In this document: piece by piece, positions 57,606-64,000 of the stretch
How the letters are laid out: every line of letters begins with the position of its first letter
How positions within the stretch are numbered: the stretch's first letter is position 1
The notes under the pieces: model-generated
Databases searched by the model: none
The model's input: the letters and a program-made list of their open reading frames with translations, nothing else
What the model was told of the DNA's origin: nothing
Translations under genes and position numbers: made by a program
Origin: Metallosphaera sedula DSM 5348
GTDB lineage: Archaea; Thermoproteota; Thermoprotei_A; Sulfolobales; Sulfolobaceae
Length of the DNA stretch: 64,000 bases
Direction: 5' to 3'
Assembly (NCBI RefSeq): GCF_000016605.1
Contig: NC_009440.1
Coordinates: 1,896,001-1,960,000, forward strand

Positions 57606-58274
57606 ATGAAGCTTTGTTCCCTTTTTTCGGGCGGTAAGGATAGCACCTTTGCCCTGCACTGGGCAGTATTGAAGGGATTTGAAGTAGAGTGTCTCGTAAC
57701 TATAATACCCAGGAGGAAGGACTCCTGGATGTTCCAATATAATAACGTGGAACTCACAAGATATCAAGCGGAAGTCTTGGGACTACCCCTTCTTTCGATT
57801 AACTCGTCGGGGGAGAAGGACGTGGAACTCACTGACCTTAGAAAGGCCTTGGAAATGGTGAAGTCGCAAGAGGCCACGGGGATAGTCACCGGTGCCTTAT
57901 TGTCTGATTATCAAAGAATGAACATTAACATTTTATCAAGTGAGCTGGGCCTGAAGGTGTATTCCCCCCTATGGAGAAAGGACCAAGAGAGGTACATGAG
58001 AGAGCTTGTGGAGTACGGATTCGAGTTCATTATCACGTCTGCCACAGCATATGGATTCCCCTTTGACCTCGTAGGAAAGGTAATCAATAGGGAAGATGTT
58101 GAAAGGATTCTGGAAAGGGCGAGAAAATTTGGTTTCAACCCGGCATTTGAAGGCGGTGAGGCTGAGACCTTCGTGGTTAACGCGCCATTGTTCAAAAGAA
58201 AATTAATTGTGGAAGGCAAGCCTGTTAAACTAGGCGAATTCGAGTGGGAGTATCAAATAGAACGTATACACTGA
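57606..58274 (+). CDS. dph6: Diphthine-ammonia ligase-type ATP pyrophosphatase
   Basis: Dph6 amidates diphthine on elongation factor 2 in the last step of diphthamide synthesis. The 222-residue protein has the PP-loop [11 protein letters not shown] at about residues 7-17, and the family segments [31 protein letters not shown] and [21 protein letters not shown]. It overlaps the amidohydrolase gene by 31 nt. Confidence 0.92.
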   Translation: MKLCSLFSGGKDSTFALHWAVLKGFEVECLVTIIPRRKDSWMFQYNNVELTRYQAEVLGLPLLSINSSGEKDVELTDLRKALEMVKSQEATGIVTGALLSDYQRMNINILSSELGLKVYSPLWRKDQERYMRELVEYGFEFIITSATAYGFPFDLVGKVINREDVERILERARKFGFNPAFEGGEAETFVVNAPLFKRKLIVEGKPVKLGEFEWEYQIERIH

Positions 58275-59467
58275 GGAATTGCGCCTTTGCCGTTGATTAC
58301 AGTCACGTCGAGGGGCCAACGAACATAGTCGTCGAAGACGGTTTCATTAAGCACGTTGGTAAGGAGGTTGAAGGAGACGAGTTGGAGTGCAGTGAGTACG
58401 TGGTAATGCCTGGTTTGGTGAATGCCCATACTCACTCAGCCATGACAGTCCTGAGGGGTGTATTTGACGACGGGGAACTTCACGAGTGGTTAGCTCGAAT
58501 GTGGGACGAAGAAAGGAAGTTAACCAGGGAGATTATGGCTGTAGGTTCAGAAATCGCAGTGATTGAGATGATCTCCTCTGGGACAACGGCCTTCGTTGAT
58601 ATGTACTTCAACCCTGACCAGATAAGGGATATCTCCACTCAGTATGGGATTAGGGCGAGAGCGGGCCCAACTCTCATGAAAGACAAGAGTGTCGATGAAA
58701 CCGTAAGGGAACTACGTGCACTGGGGGAAAGTGAGTTCTTTAGGCCCATCGTTAACGTCCACAGTCTCTATGCCACGGACCTTCAGAAGCTTAGGGAGCT
58801 AAGAGATAACCTGAACCGAGGGTATCATCTCCACATTCATCTTTCAGAAACAAGGGAAGAGGTCTTCCAGATAAAGAGAAGATATGGGATGTTCCCGGTG
58901 GAGCTCATTCACAGGGAAGGTCTAACGGAACGTGTGCATGGTGTACATCTAGGCTGGATAACCTCATGGGAACTCAACTATCTGAGAAGTTCCATTGCGG
59001 TCACTCATTGTCCAACGTCTAACATGAAGCTTGCCACCGGAGGGGCTTTTCCCATGAAGGAGGCGTTGACTCAAGGACTTAATGTAACCATTGGGACAGA
59101 TGGTGCAGCGAGCAATAACTCCCTCAACATGTTTCAAGAGATGAAAATGGCAGTCTTGCTACAGAGACATAATTACTGGTCCACAGGAATAACTGCAGTT
59201 GACGTGTTTAGGGCATCATCAGTTAACGGGTATAAGATGCTGGGCATACGCGGAGGGGAGATTAGGCCCGGATACGTGGCTGATCTAGTCCTGCTAAGTA
59301 AGTATGAGGTTTATCCATTAACCAAGGAGAGACTTCTATCTCATCTAGTTTACAATCCGCCAAAGGAAGTTGAGAAGGTTATAATCCAAGGAAAGATTGT
59401 TTATCAAAAGAATGACTTTAGGGATAGGTTGAAGAAACTTTTAGAGAAGTTAAGCCTTTACCTCTAA
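58244..59467 (+). CDS. Amidohydrolase (MTA/SAH or 5'-deoxyadenosine deaminase type)
   Basis: The 407-residue protein belongs to the TrzA/ATZ/MTA-SAH deaminase family. Metal ligands are His62 and His64 (NAHTHSAM), a His in the [11 protein letters not shown] strand and Asp in [30 protein letters not shown] is the C-terminal motif. Members deaminate methylthioadenosine, SAH or deoxyadenosine, so it may join nucleoside salvage in an organism with adenosine kinase. The start is GTG at 58244, inside dph6. The 3' end overlaps the next gene by 18 nt in antisense. Confidence 0.88.
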   Translation: MGVSNRTYTLRNCAFAVDYSHVEGPTNIVVEDGFIKHVGKEVEGDELECSEYVVMPGLVNAHTHSAMTVLRGVFDDGELHEWLARMWDEERKLTREIMAVGSEIAVIEMISSGTTAFVDMYFNPDQIRDISTQYGIRARAGPTLMKDKSVDETVRELRALGESEFFRPIVNVHSLYATDLQKLRELRDNLNRGYHLHIHLSETREEVFQIKRRYGMFPVELIHREGLTERVHGVHLGWITSWELNYLRSSIAVTHCPTSNMKLATGGAFPMKEALTQGLNVTIGTDGAASNNSLNMFQEMKMAVLLQRHNYWSTGITAVDVFRASSVNGYKMLGIRGGEIRPGYVADLVLLSKYEVYPLTKERLLSHLVYNPPKEVEKVIIQGKIVYQKNDFRDRLKKLLEKLSLYL

Positions 59468-59857
59468 GGGCTTGAACTCCTGATTAACAAGCTCAGCCAT
59501 CTTCTCGGAGCAATCTCTTATATCGCTCAACATTTTTCCCTTAAGATCATTGTACTCCTTCGCCTTGTAAAGATATCTAGGTCTTCCAGCCTTATTTCCT
59601 GGCTCCTTTATCCTCATTACCAGGTTCATTTCAAGCAACTTGTTAAGGCTCCTATTAATTGAAGCCTTGGATAGCTTTAGTTCCTTTTCTAGCTCCTCAG
59701 TACCTCTAGCTCCTCCCCTCATTAATCCCATCAGAACCTGGACGTCAGTCTCGGATAGACCATAACAAAAGGACAGTATATCTACTAAACCAGCATCTTT
59801 CCCTGAAGGTAGTTTTATTCTAGCTCCACTTATCTGACTTTGAGACATTATAACCAC
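59450..59857 (-). CDS. HTH transcription regulator (TrmB/MarR-like)
   Basis: The 135-residue protein has a winged helix in the middle (about residues 35-95: GLSETDVQVLMGLMRGGARGTEELEKEL, LSKASINRSLNKLLEMNLVMRI, RPRYLYKAK) like the HTH part of TrmB or MarR-type regulators. A C-terminal helix follows; no ligand domain is seen. The start is GTG 59857 (27 nt from the TATA block at 59880-59889, leaderless) or ATG 59848. It is convergent with the amidohydrolase gene. Confidence 0.82.
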   Translation of the reverse strand: MVIMSQSQISGARIKLPSGKDAGLVDILSFCYGLSETDVQVLMGLMRGGARGTEELEKELKLSKASINRSLNKLLEMNLVMRIKEPGNKAGRPRYLYKAKEYNDLKGKMLSDIRDCSEKMAELVNQEFKPLEVKA

Positions 59858-59879
59858 AAATAAAGAATGTAATCACGAG

Positions 59880-59889
59880 CTATATATAT
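59880..59889 (-). promoter_or_regulatory. TATA-like box of the HTH regulator
   Basis: The run of alternating A and T (ATATATATA) is centred 27 nt from the GTG at 59857. The remaining gap to 60094 (about 200 nt) is AT-rich without a gene I can support. Confidence 0.4.
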
Positions 59890-60050
59890 TTTTTCCTAAC
59901 CACTTATGGATATCATTTGAACTACCCCTTGAGGAAAAAGCCTTATACAAAATCAGAGATAATAGGAGTAAATATAATTATGTGAATTCTTCCACTAGAG
60001 ACCATATTCTCACTTAAAGACCTAGAACATTTAATTACACATTTAGAAAA

Positions 60051-60060
60051 GATTTATATA
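60051..60060 (+). promoter_or_regulatory. TATA-like box of the AbrB-type gene
   Basis: GATTTATATA is centred about 39 nt before the ATG at 60095. A leader of about 12 nt containing GTGAT, a partial ribosome site, would follow. Confidence 0.45.
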
Positions 60061-60094
60061 CCTCTTTCAATAGATAGGTATCATAGTGATCTAA

Positions 60095-60259
60095 ATGGAA
60101 GTTGAAGAGATAGTAAAGGTCAGCAGGAATTATCAAGTAACAATTCCTGCAAAGATTAGGCAGAAGTTTCAGATAAAGGAAGGAGATCTAGTTAAGGTAA
60201 TTTACGACGAGAAGGAAAACGCTGTAAAGATTTCCATAATGGGCGAGCCCTGGAAGTAA
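60095..60259 (+). CDS. AbrB/SpoVT-type small DNA-binding protein, 54 aa
   Basis: This 54-residue gene was found by reading the gap by hand. It encodes a complete swapped-hairpin AbrB domain: VKVSRNYQVTIPAKIRQKF, IKEGDLVKVIYDE and a final strand AVKISI. Such proteins are either transition regulators or antitoxins. No toxin gene (PIN or RelE type) is adjacent, and the TatD-like gene follows after 32 nt. It has its own TATA-like element. A gene partner elsewhere is possible. Confidence 0.82.
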   Translation: MEVEEIVKVSRNYQVTIPAKIRQKFQIKEGDLVKVIYDEKENAVKISIMGEPWK

Positions 60260-60291
60260 TTTTTAATCTTCAAAATTTTTAGTCTTTTTTA

Positions 60292-61053
60292 ATGCTTCTC
60301 GATGCTCACGCTCACGTTGATGTAAGGGAATTTGATTCCGATAGGGATTTGGTTCTTTCAAGGTGTGATATCCTTGTTGTGAATGCAGGGGTCGACCTTG
60401 CAACCGACTTGGCAACACTTGAGTTGGCGAGACGGTATAGAAACGTTGTTCCCGCTATAGGTTTTCACCCCGAATTCATTGAGAAGGTTGATCAGGAACT
60501 GGAACAGGTAAGGAAGCTGGTGGAGCTCGCCCCCATAATAAGTGAAGTGGGACTAGACTACTTTTGGATTAAGGATGAAGAGTTAAGGAAAAAGCAGAAA
60601 CAGGTACTAGAGGTCTTCATGGAACTGGGGCAGGCCCAGGATAAACCCTTGATAATTCACTCCAGGGGTGGGTTAAGGGAGATCCTGGACTTGGTCTCCA
60701 GTTATAGGGTAAGGTTTGCCATTCACGGGTACGAGGGTAGCATGAGGGATGCATCTAGGATTGTGGAATTGGGCGGATTCCTCTCATTTCCACCCATCAT
60801 TGTAAGAGATAAGGGAAGGAGAGAGATAGCTAGAGTTGTGCATGAGGATCACATTCTCACCGAGACGGACTCCCCTTTCATGGGGCCAGATAGGAGCAGA
60901 AATGAGCCTTGCAACGTGAGAATCACGGTTGACGCGCTTGTGGAAATAAGGAAAATGAGAAAAGATGAACTTGAGGAAAAAATAATGAATAACTTTAGGA
61001 GATTACTAGGTCCTCACTTTTCCTCGCTGGGAGCGAATCTAACGAAGAGATAA
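60292..61053 (+). CDS. TatD-like metal-dependent hydrolase
   Basis: The 253-residue TIM-barrel protein has the metal pair His6 and His8 (LDAHAHVDV), AIGFHPEFI, the SEVGLDYFW strand, a LIIHSRGGLREIL strand with a His, AIHGY and the TETDSPFMGP motif with the metal Asp. TatD proteins are Mg-dependent DNA exonucleases or phosphoesterases. A TATA-like TTTTAATC lies about 27 nt upstream. The end overlaps doxE by 40 nt in convergent orientation. Confidence 0.9.
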   Translation: MLLDAHAHVDVREFDSDRDLVLSRCDILVVNAGVDLATDLATLELARRYRNVVPAIGFHPEFIEKVDQELEQVRKLVELAPIISEVGLDYFWIKDEELRKKQKQVLEVFMELGQAQDKPLIIHSRGGLREILDLVSSYRVRFAIHGYEGSMRDASRIVELGGFLSFPPIIVRDKGRREIARVVHEDHILTETDSPFMGPDRSRNEPCNVRITVDALVEIRKMRKDELEEKIMNNFRRLLGPHFSSLGANLTKR

Positions 61054-61202
61054 AACGCTATGAATCCCAGGAACGCCATGGCTGTGAATAGGCCTGTGTA
61101 GGGCGCAGCGGCCGAGTGCAAGGTTATATCCACGAGCTCCCATACGAGGAGGAGTATGGCCAAGACGTAACCTATACCCAATAGTTTGAAGAAGCTAACC
61201 AT
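61014..61202 (-). CDS. doxE: Quinol oxidase small subunit DoxE
   Basis: The 62-residue protein has two membrane helices (about 5-24 and 35-54) and a basic-acidic C-terminus, matching the small subunit of the Acidianus ambivalens aa3 quinol oxidase by size, position and hydropathy. The ATG follows the doxC stop with no gap. It ends in convergent overlap with the TatD-like gene (40 nt). Confidence 0.82.
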   Translation of the reverse strand: MVSFFKLLGIGYVLAILLLVWELVDITLHSAAAPYTGLFTAMAFLGFIAFYLFVRFAPSEEK

Positions 61203-62225
61203 TTAGCTCCCCTCCACAACGATTGTTCCCCAGGCTCCCATCACGTAACCCTTGTCCTGTCCTATGAAATTGTTTGACATTCCCTGTGGGTTATACACAT
61301 TGTAAACTGGCGTAACAATTCCGTACAAGTAGGCTGGAGCAGTGGCGTTGAAGGTGAAGGTAATTGGAGTGCCGTAGGTTATGGGCTTCTGAGCAACTGG
61401 GGTAATCGTGCCATTCCACCACACAGCGTAAATCCCCACAAGTACGTTAGAGACTGGGCTAGCAACTCCGTTGGATGAGTAGTTATACAGGTAGTTATGA
61501 TCGCTTGCCGGGGTGGTGAATATCAAGTTGAGGGTGACTTGATTGTTAGCCTGCGCCACGAGAGTTGGTCCTGGAACAGAGCTGTTAAATAGACCATACT
61601 TGTCCGTAACTAAGGTAGTTGGTCCACTAACCGAGATGATGGGTGAGTTGTAGGGATCTCCGACCAGCCCATTGGTCTGTGCCCTAGTGTCTTGAACCTG
61701 GAGTTGTGAAATTGAGGAGGCAGTGAAGTAACCGCTGGTTGGAATTACCAATAGCTCACCCTCCTGGTAGCTGAACCACGGTCCATTATACTCTCCGTTA
61801 AGGAAGACAAAGGGCCCTGTAATATTTGGCACCTTGAGTGCGTCGTAAGTTACCAGACCAGGAACTATCTGGTCATCAACGACCTGATCAGCGTAGTCTG
61901 GGAAGTAGAAGTTTCCTGTAACGTCAGCAGAGGTAATGGTTAGGTTTAGCCAATCACCTGGATGGGCTACAATGAGATTGTAAAGAACTGGGGATCCCAT
62001 CTCCTGAGCGTTTACTGCTCCGCTTTCCTGAGTCTTGAAGACGTACTGTTCTGCCACTATCCTAGTATTGATTATGTCCTGAGGCGGATCCTTATTAAGA
62101 GCTGAGAGAGTATTGGGAACTCCACCCACTGTGAAGTCCTGGGGAAGAGTCCCAATTATCACAACAGCGAACAAAATGATTACGAATAACGCCCACGCCA
62201 ATTCATATTTGTCCTTTTTATCCAT
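61203..62225 (-). CDS. doxC: Terminal quinol oxidase subunit II DoxC
   Basis: From the ATG at 62225 the protein has 340 residues: one N-terminal membrane helix (about 10-28, [16 protein letters not shown]) and a large exterior domain rich in Asn, Ser and Thr. It has no Cys at all, so no CuA site, which fits a quinol and not a cytochrome c oxidase. Several N-glycosylation sequons are present. The start is chosen because GAGGTGAT, complementary to the end of Sulfolobales 16S rRNA, lies 5 nt before it; the longer frame from GTG 62249 runs through that site. It corresponds to A. ambivalens DoxC (344 residues). Confidence 0.9.
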   Translation of the reverse strand: MDKKDKYELAWALFVIILFAVVIIGTLPQDFTVGGVPNTLSALNKDPPQDIINTRIVAEQYVFKTQESGAVNAQEMGSPVLYNLIVAHPGDWLNLTITSADVTGNFYFPDYADQVVDDQIVPGLVTYDALKVPNITGPFVFLNGEYNGPWFSYQEGELLVIPTSGYFTASSISQLQVQDTRAQTNGLVGDPYNSPIISVSGPTTLVTDKYGLFNSSVPGPTLVAQANNQVTLNLIFTTPASDHNYLYNYSSNGVASPVSNVLVGIYAVWWNGTITPVAQKPITYGTPITFTFNATAPAYLYGIVTPVYNVYNPQGMSNNFIGQDKGYVMGAWGTIVVEGS

Positions 62226-62245
62226 TTTTATCACCTCAACTAAAA
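62226..62245 (-). promoter_or_regulatory. Ribosome site of doxC
   Basis: Read on the minus strand, GAGGTGAT precedes ATG 62225 by about 5 nt. It is an extended anti-Shine-Dalgarno match and decides the doxC start. Confidence 0.6.
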
Positions 62246-62263
62246 ACACGCGAAATTAAAAAA

Positions 62264-64000
62264 TCATAAACTTTTAGCCCCCTTTAATACGGGATACGAG
62301 ATCAGCACTATCCCTATGGACAGCAGGACTATCCAGATCCATGGCATTGCGTTGTAAGTGTTACCAGAGAAGGCCAGTGGGAACATGCTAATCACTATCA
62401 CAAGTGCACCCAATATTCCCAGAGTCCACAGGCCACTTAATCCTTTCTTTATCATGTTTTTACTGAATAAACTTGGAATATTAATGTTTTCTCCATTCCA
62501 CTCTAGTGCAGCTCCCACGGTGCCAATGAGCTGGCCAAGCCCTACTCCCTCTAGGTTCATATTTCTACCCTTAACTAGGGTAAGGACCAGGTTCAGGAAC
62601 CAAACTAGGGTAGCAAGCTCTGCTATTACTGCACCCACAGTGGAGATAACCTCTGCCGTAATTAGAGTCGGTACTCTAGGATAGATCTCAGCCCTTCTCA
62701 CCAAGCCCTCGAATCCCTGCAATTCATAGCCCACTATGAAGAGAATGGATCCAAACACGTAACCAATCCAATGAACCCACGCCATCTTGGATGAGAACCA
62801 CTGCTTCCCAGTCATCATGGGTATCATGAAGTAAAGCACTGCCATTGCTGCTGGAACTATGGACAGCAGTATCATTGCATGGAAGTGGGACACTACCCAA
62901 TCGGTGTTGTGAATTATTGCGTCGAAGGCTATGGTTGCGTTAGATATACCGGTAACTCCTGCAGCTATGGCCCCAGAGAAGGATGTCACAGTGAAAGCAG
63001 TTATCACGTTGAACTTAACCTGTGCGCCCTTTACCGTAGCCCATAGATTGAAGAAGGTCAACATTGAGGGGACCACAACTGCATACGTAAGAACTTCCTG
63101 GAGTATCTTGATAGAGACTGGAAGGTTAACCATGTATAGGTGATGAATGGGTACATTGTTGGAAAATATTAAGTAGAGCAGAGCAGAAATTCTACCCATT
63201 CTATCGCTGTAAAGCGGTTTGTTAGCTAGTGTTGGAATAAGAAGATAAAGTGCTCCAACTGCAGGCATCCACGCCATATACACGATAGCATGCCCAAAGA
63301 TCCAGAAGGCTATTTGGTTCGCAATTGCGTTGAGGGGCACCAGGTTATAGAACGCTAGTATGTCCCATACATCAGCTGCGGTTACCCCAGAGTAGCCTAT
63401 CATGAAAAGCAAGGTATTCATGAGGAAAAATACCAGAGGAACAGGTAGCTTCTCCTTAAGTTGCTTGGACGCTATATAATAATGGTACACGATCCATATT
63501 CCCGCTAGATAGGTGAAGGCGTCCAGTAGAAGCCAACCGTAAAAGAATAGCGGAGATACCACGTAATTGGAGTAGTTGGGAATTCCCATGGGAGATATGT
63601 AGTACCAGTCGGTAGCACTGAAGTAGTTGTCATTAAAAGTGGGAGCAACGACAATCGGCCCTTCCATAAACATCATTGAAATGTTAATCAGGATGAAGGA
63701 GATGTTGAGCAACCACTTAGCCCTAGGTTGCAGGTTAAGAAGCTTAATTGTGAAATAAATGAAAATGGCATATATCACCTGCTGAGCGAATCCGAAGAGG
63801 TCCCTCTCAGCATGCAACGTGATGCTGGCGAAGTACTCCTGCGGAGTGAACACTAGGGTTCCACTCAGCCCCCACGCGGTCTCTTGTATCCTCACCATAA
63901 GGGAGTCTATCACTCCCAATAGGCCCCAAATCACTCCCATGACTAGCATAGCCATGACAATCCTAGTAGTCCAGTCCTTGTCCAATTGGAACAACGAAAC
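62264..64000 (-). CDS. doxB: Terminal quinol oxidase subunit I DoxB (5' end outside the window)
   Basis: This is a heme-copper oxidase subunit I with about 14 membrane helices. The low-spin and high-spin heme and CuB ligands are visible: His in ITLHAERD, His and Tyr of GHAIVY (the HxxxY pair), the His-His of PIHHLYM and the His-Phe-His of VVSHFHAMI. The distribution matches A. ambivalens DoxB, part of the aa3 quinol oxidase that receives electrons from caldariella quinone. The frame stays open to the last base of the window, and the TTG at 63994 may not be the true start, so it is marked as partial. Confidence 0.93.
   Translation of the reverse strand, partial: VSLFQLDKDWTTRIVMAMLVMGVIWGLLGVIDSLMVRIQETAWGLSGTLVFTPQEYFASITLHAERDLFGFAQQVIYAIFIYFTIKLLNLQPRAKWLLNISFILINISMMFMEGPIVVAPTFNDNYFSATDWYYISPMGIPNYSNYVVSPLFFYGWLLLDAFTYLAGIWIVYHYYIASKQLKEKLPVPLVFFLMNTLLFMIGYSGVTAADVWDILAFYNLVPLNAIANQIAFWIFGHAIVYMAWMPAVGALYLLIPTLANKPLYSDRMGRISALLYLIFSNNVPIHHLYMVNLPVSIKILQEVLTYAVVVPSMLTFFNLWATVKGAQVKFNVITAFTVTSFSGAIAAGVTGISNATIAFDAIIHNTDWVVSHFHAMILLSIVPAAMAVLYFMIPMMTGKQWFSSKMAWVHWIGYVFGSILFIVGYELQGFEGLVRRAEIYPRVPTLITAEVISTVGAVIAELATLVWFLNLVLTLVKGRNMNLEGVGLGQLIGTVGAALEWNGENINIPSLFSKNMIKKGLSGLWTLGILGALVIVISMFPLAFSGNTYNAMPWIWIVLLSIGIVLISYPVLKGAKSL

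Overview
This 64 kb window is a gene-dense chromosomal segment of a thermoacidophilic crenarchaeon of the order Sulfolobales, most likely Metallosphaera sedula or a very close relative. The evidence is the DoxBCE-type terminal quinol oxidase, an ESCRT-III-like CdvB paralogue, Taw3, the PhoU-AbrB regulator, LysW-dependent arginine synthesis (ArgX), and a crotonase at 38665-39444 that I recognise as the 3-hydroxypropionyl-CoA dehydratase of M. sedula. Many single genes and first genes of operons have a TATA-like block about 25-30 nt before the start codon, the usual leaderless arrangement of Sulfolobales. Operon-internal genes overlap by 4-30 nt. I see no insertion sequence, CRISPR array, rRNA or tRNA.

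Layout. 1-2037: the cut-off end of a B12-binding radical SAM protein, two small proteins and an Lrp/AsnC regulator. 2096-9121: the bipolar pyrimidine operon. pyrB-I-K-C-D plus two small genes and marC run leftward, and pyrE-pyrF plus a JAMM-like gene run rightward, from a shared 69-bp promoter region. 9118-12762 (leftward): PhoU-like regulator, cdvB3, an ArsR-like regulator, dihydrolipoamide dehydrogenase and an unknown gene. 12864-15371: RNA-modification and translation genes (taw3, queE, NOG1-like GTPase, tRNA-binding OB protein). 15476-24146: the purine operon purC-S-Q-L-F-(PurF paralogue)-D-M. 24203-24918: a zinc-finger protein and a ribbon-helix-helix protein. 25012-32598: argG-argH-carA-carB-argX, linking arginine and pyrimidine supply through carbamoyl phosphate.

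32595-40338: mixed single genes (translin-like protein, dehydrogenase, cupin, Cys-rich miniprotein, VIT-like membrane protein, adenosine-specific kinase, DUF309, AmmeMemoRadiSam enzyme, 3-hydroxypropionyl-CoA dehydratase, heme O synthase). 40367-46729: homoserine dehydrogenase with a B3/B4 editing-type protein and a NikR-like regulator, divergent from tldD-tldE, then UspA and a second dihydrolipoamide-dehydrogenase-like flavoprotein. 46709-52708: birA, sua5, a lone nuoB, and an operon of an unknown gene, a DtxR regulator, a DUF2250 protein, an MFS carrier and glycerate kinase. 52798-57250: two membrane proteins, a methyltransferase, a CBS protein and molybdenum cofactor genes (mobB, moeA, mobA). 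57251-61053: a sparse stretch with a possible 23-residue peptide, dph6, an amidohydrolase, two small regulators and a TatD-like nuclease. 61014-64000: doxE-doxC-doxB, with doxB running off the right edge.

The most unusual points are a second PurF lacking the whole glutaminase active site next to an intact PurF; a type 1S dihydroorotate dehydrogenase with a short PyrK; a pyrimidine operon that continues into a His-rich coiled-coil protein and a MarC membrane protein; a NikR-like regulator with an intact nickel site whose start codon lies 2 bp from tldD; and cdvB3 beside phosphate-type and ArsR-type regulators. I found no clear new defence or mobile system.
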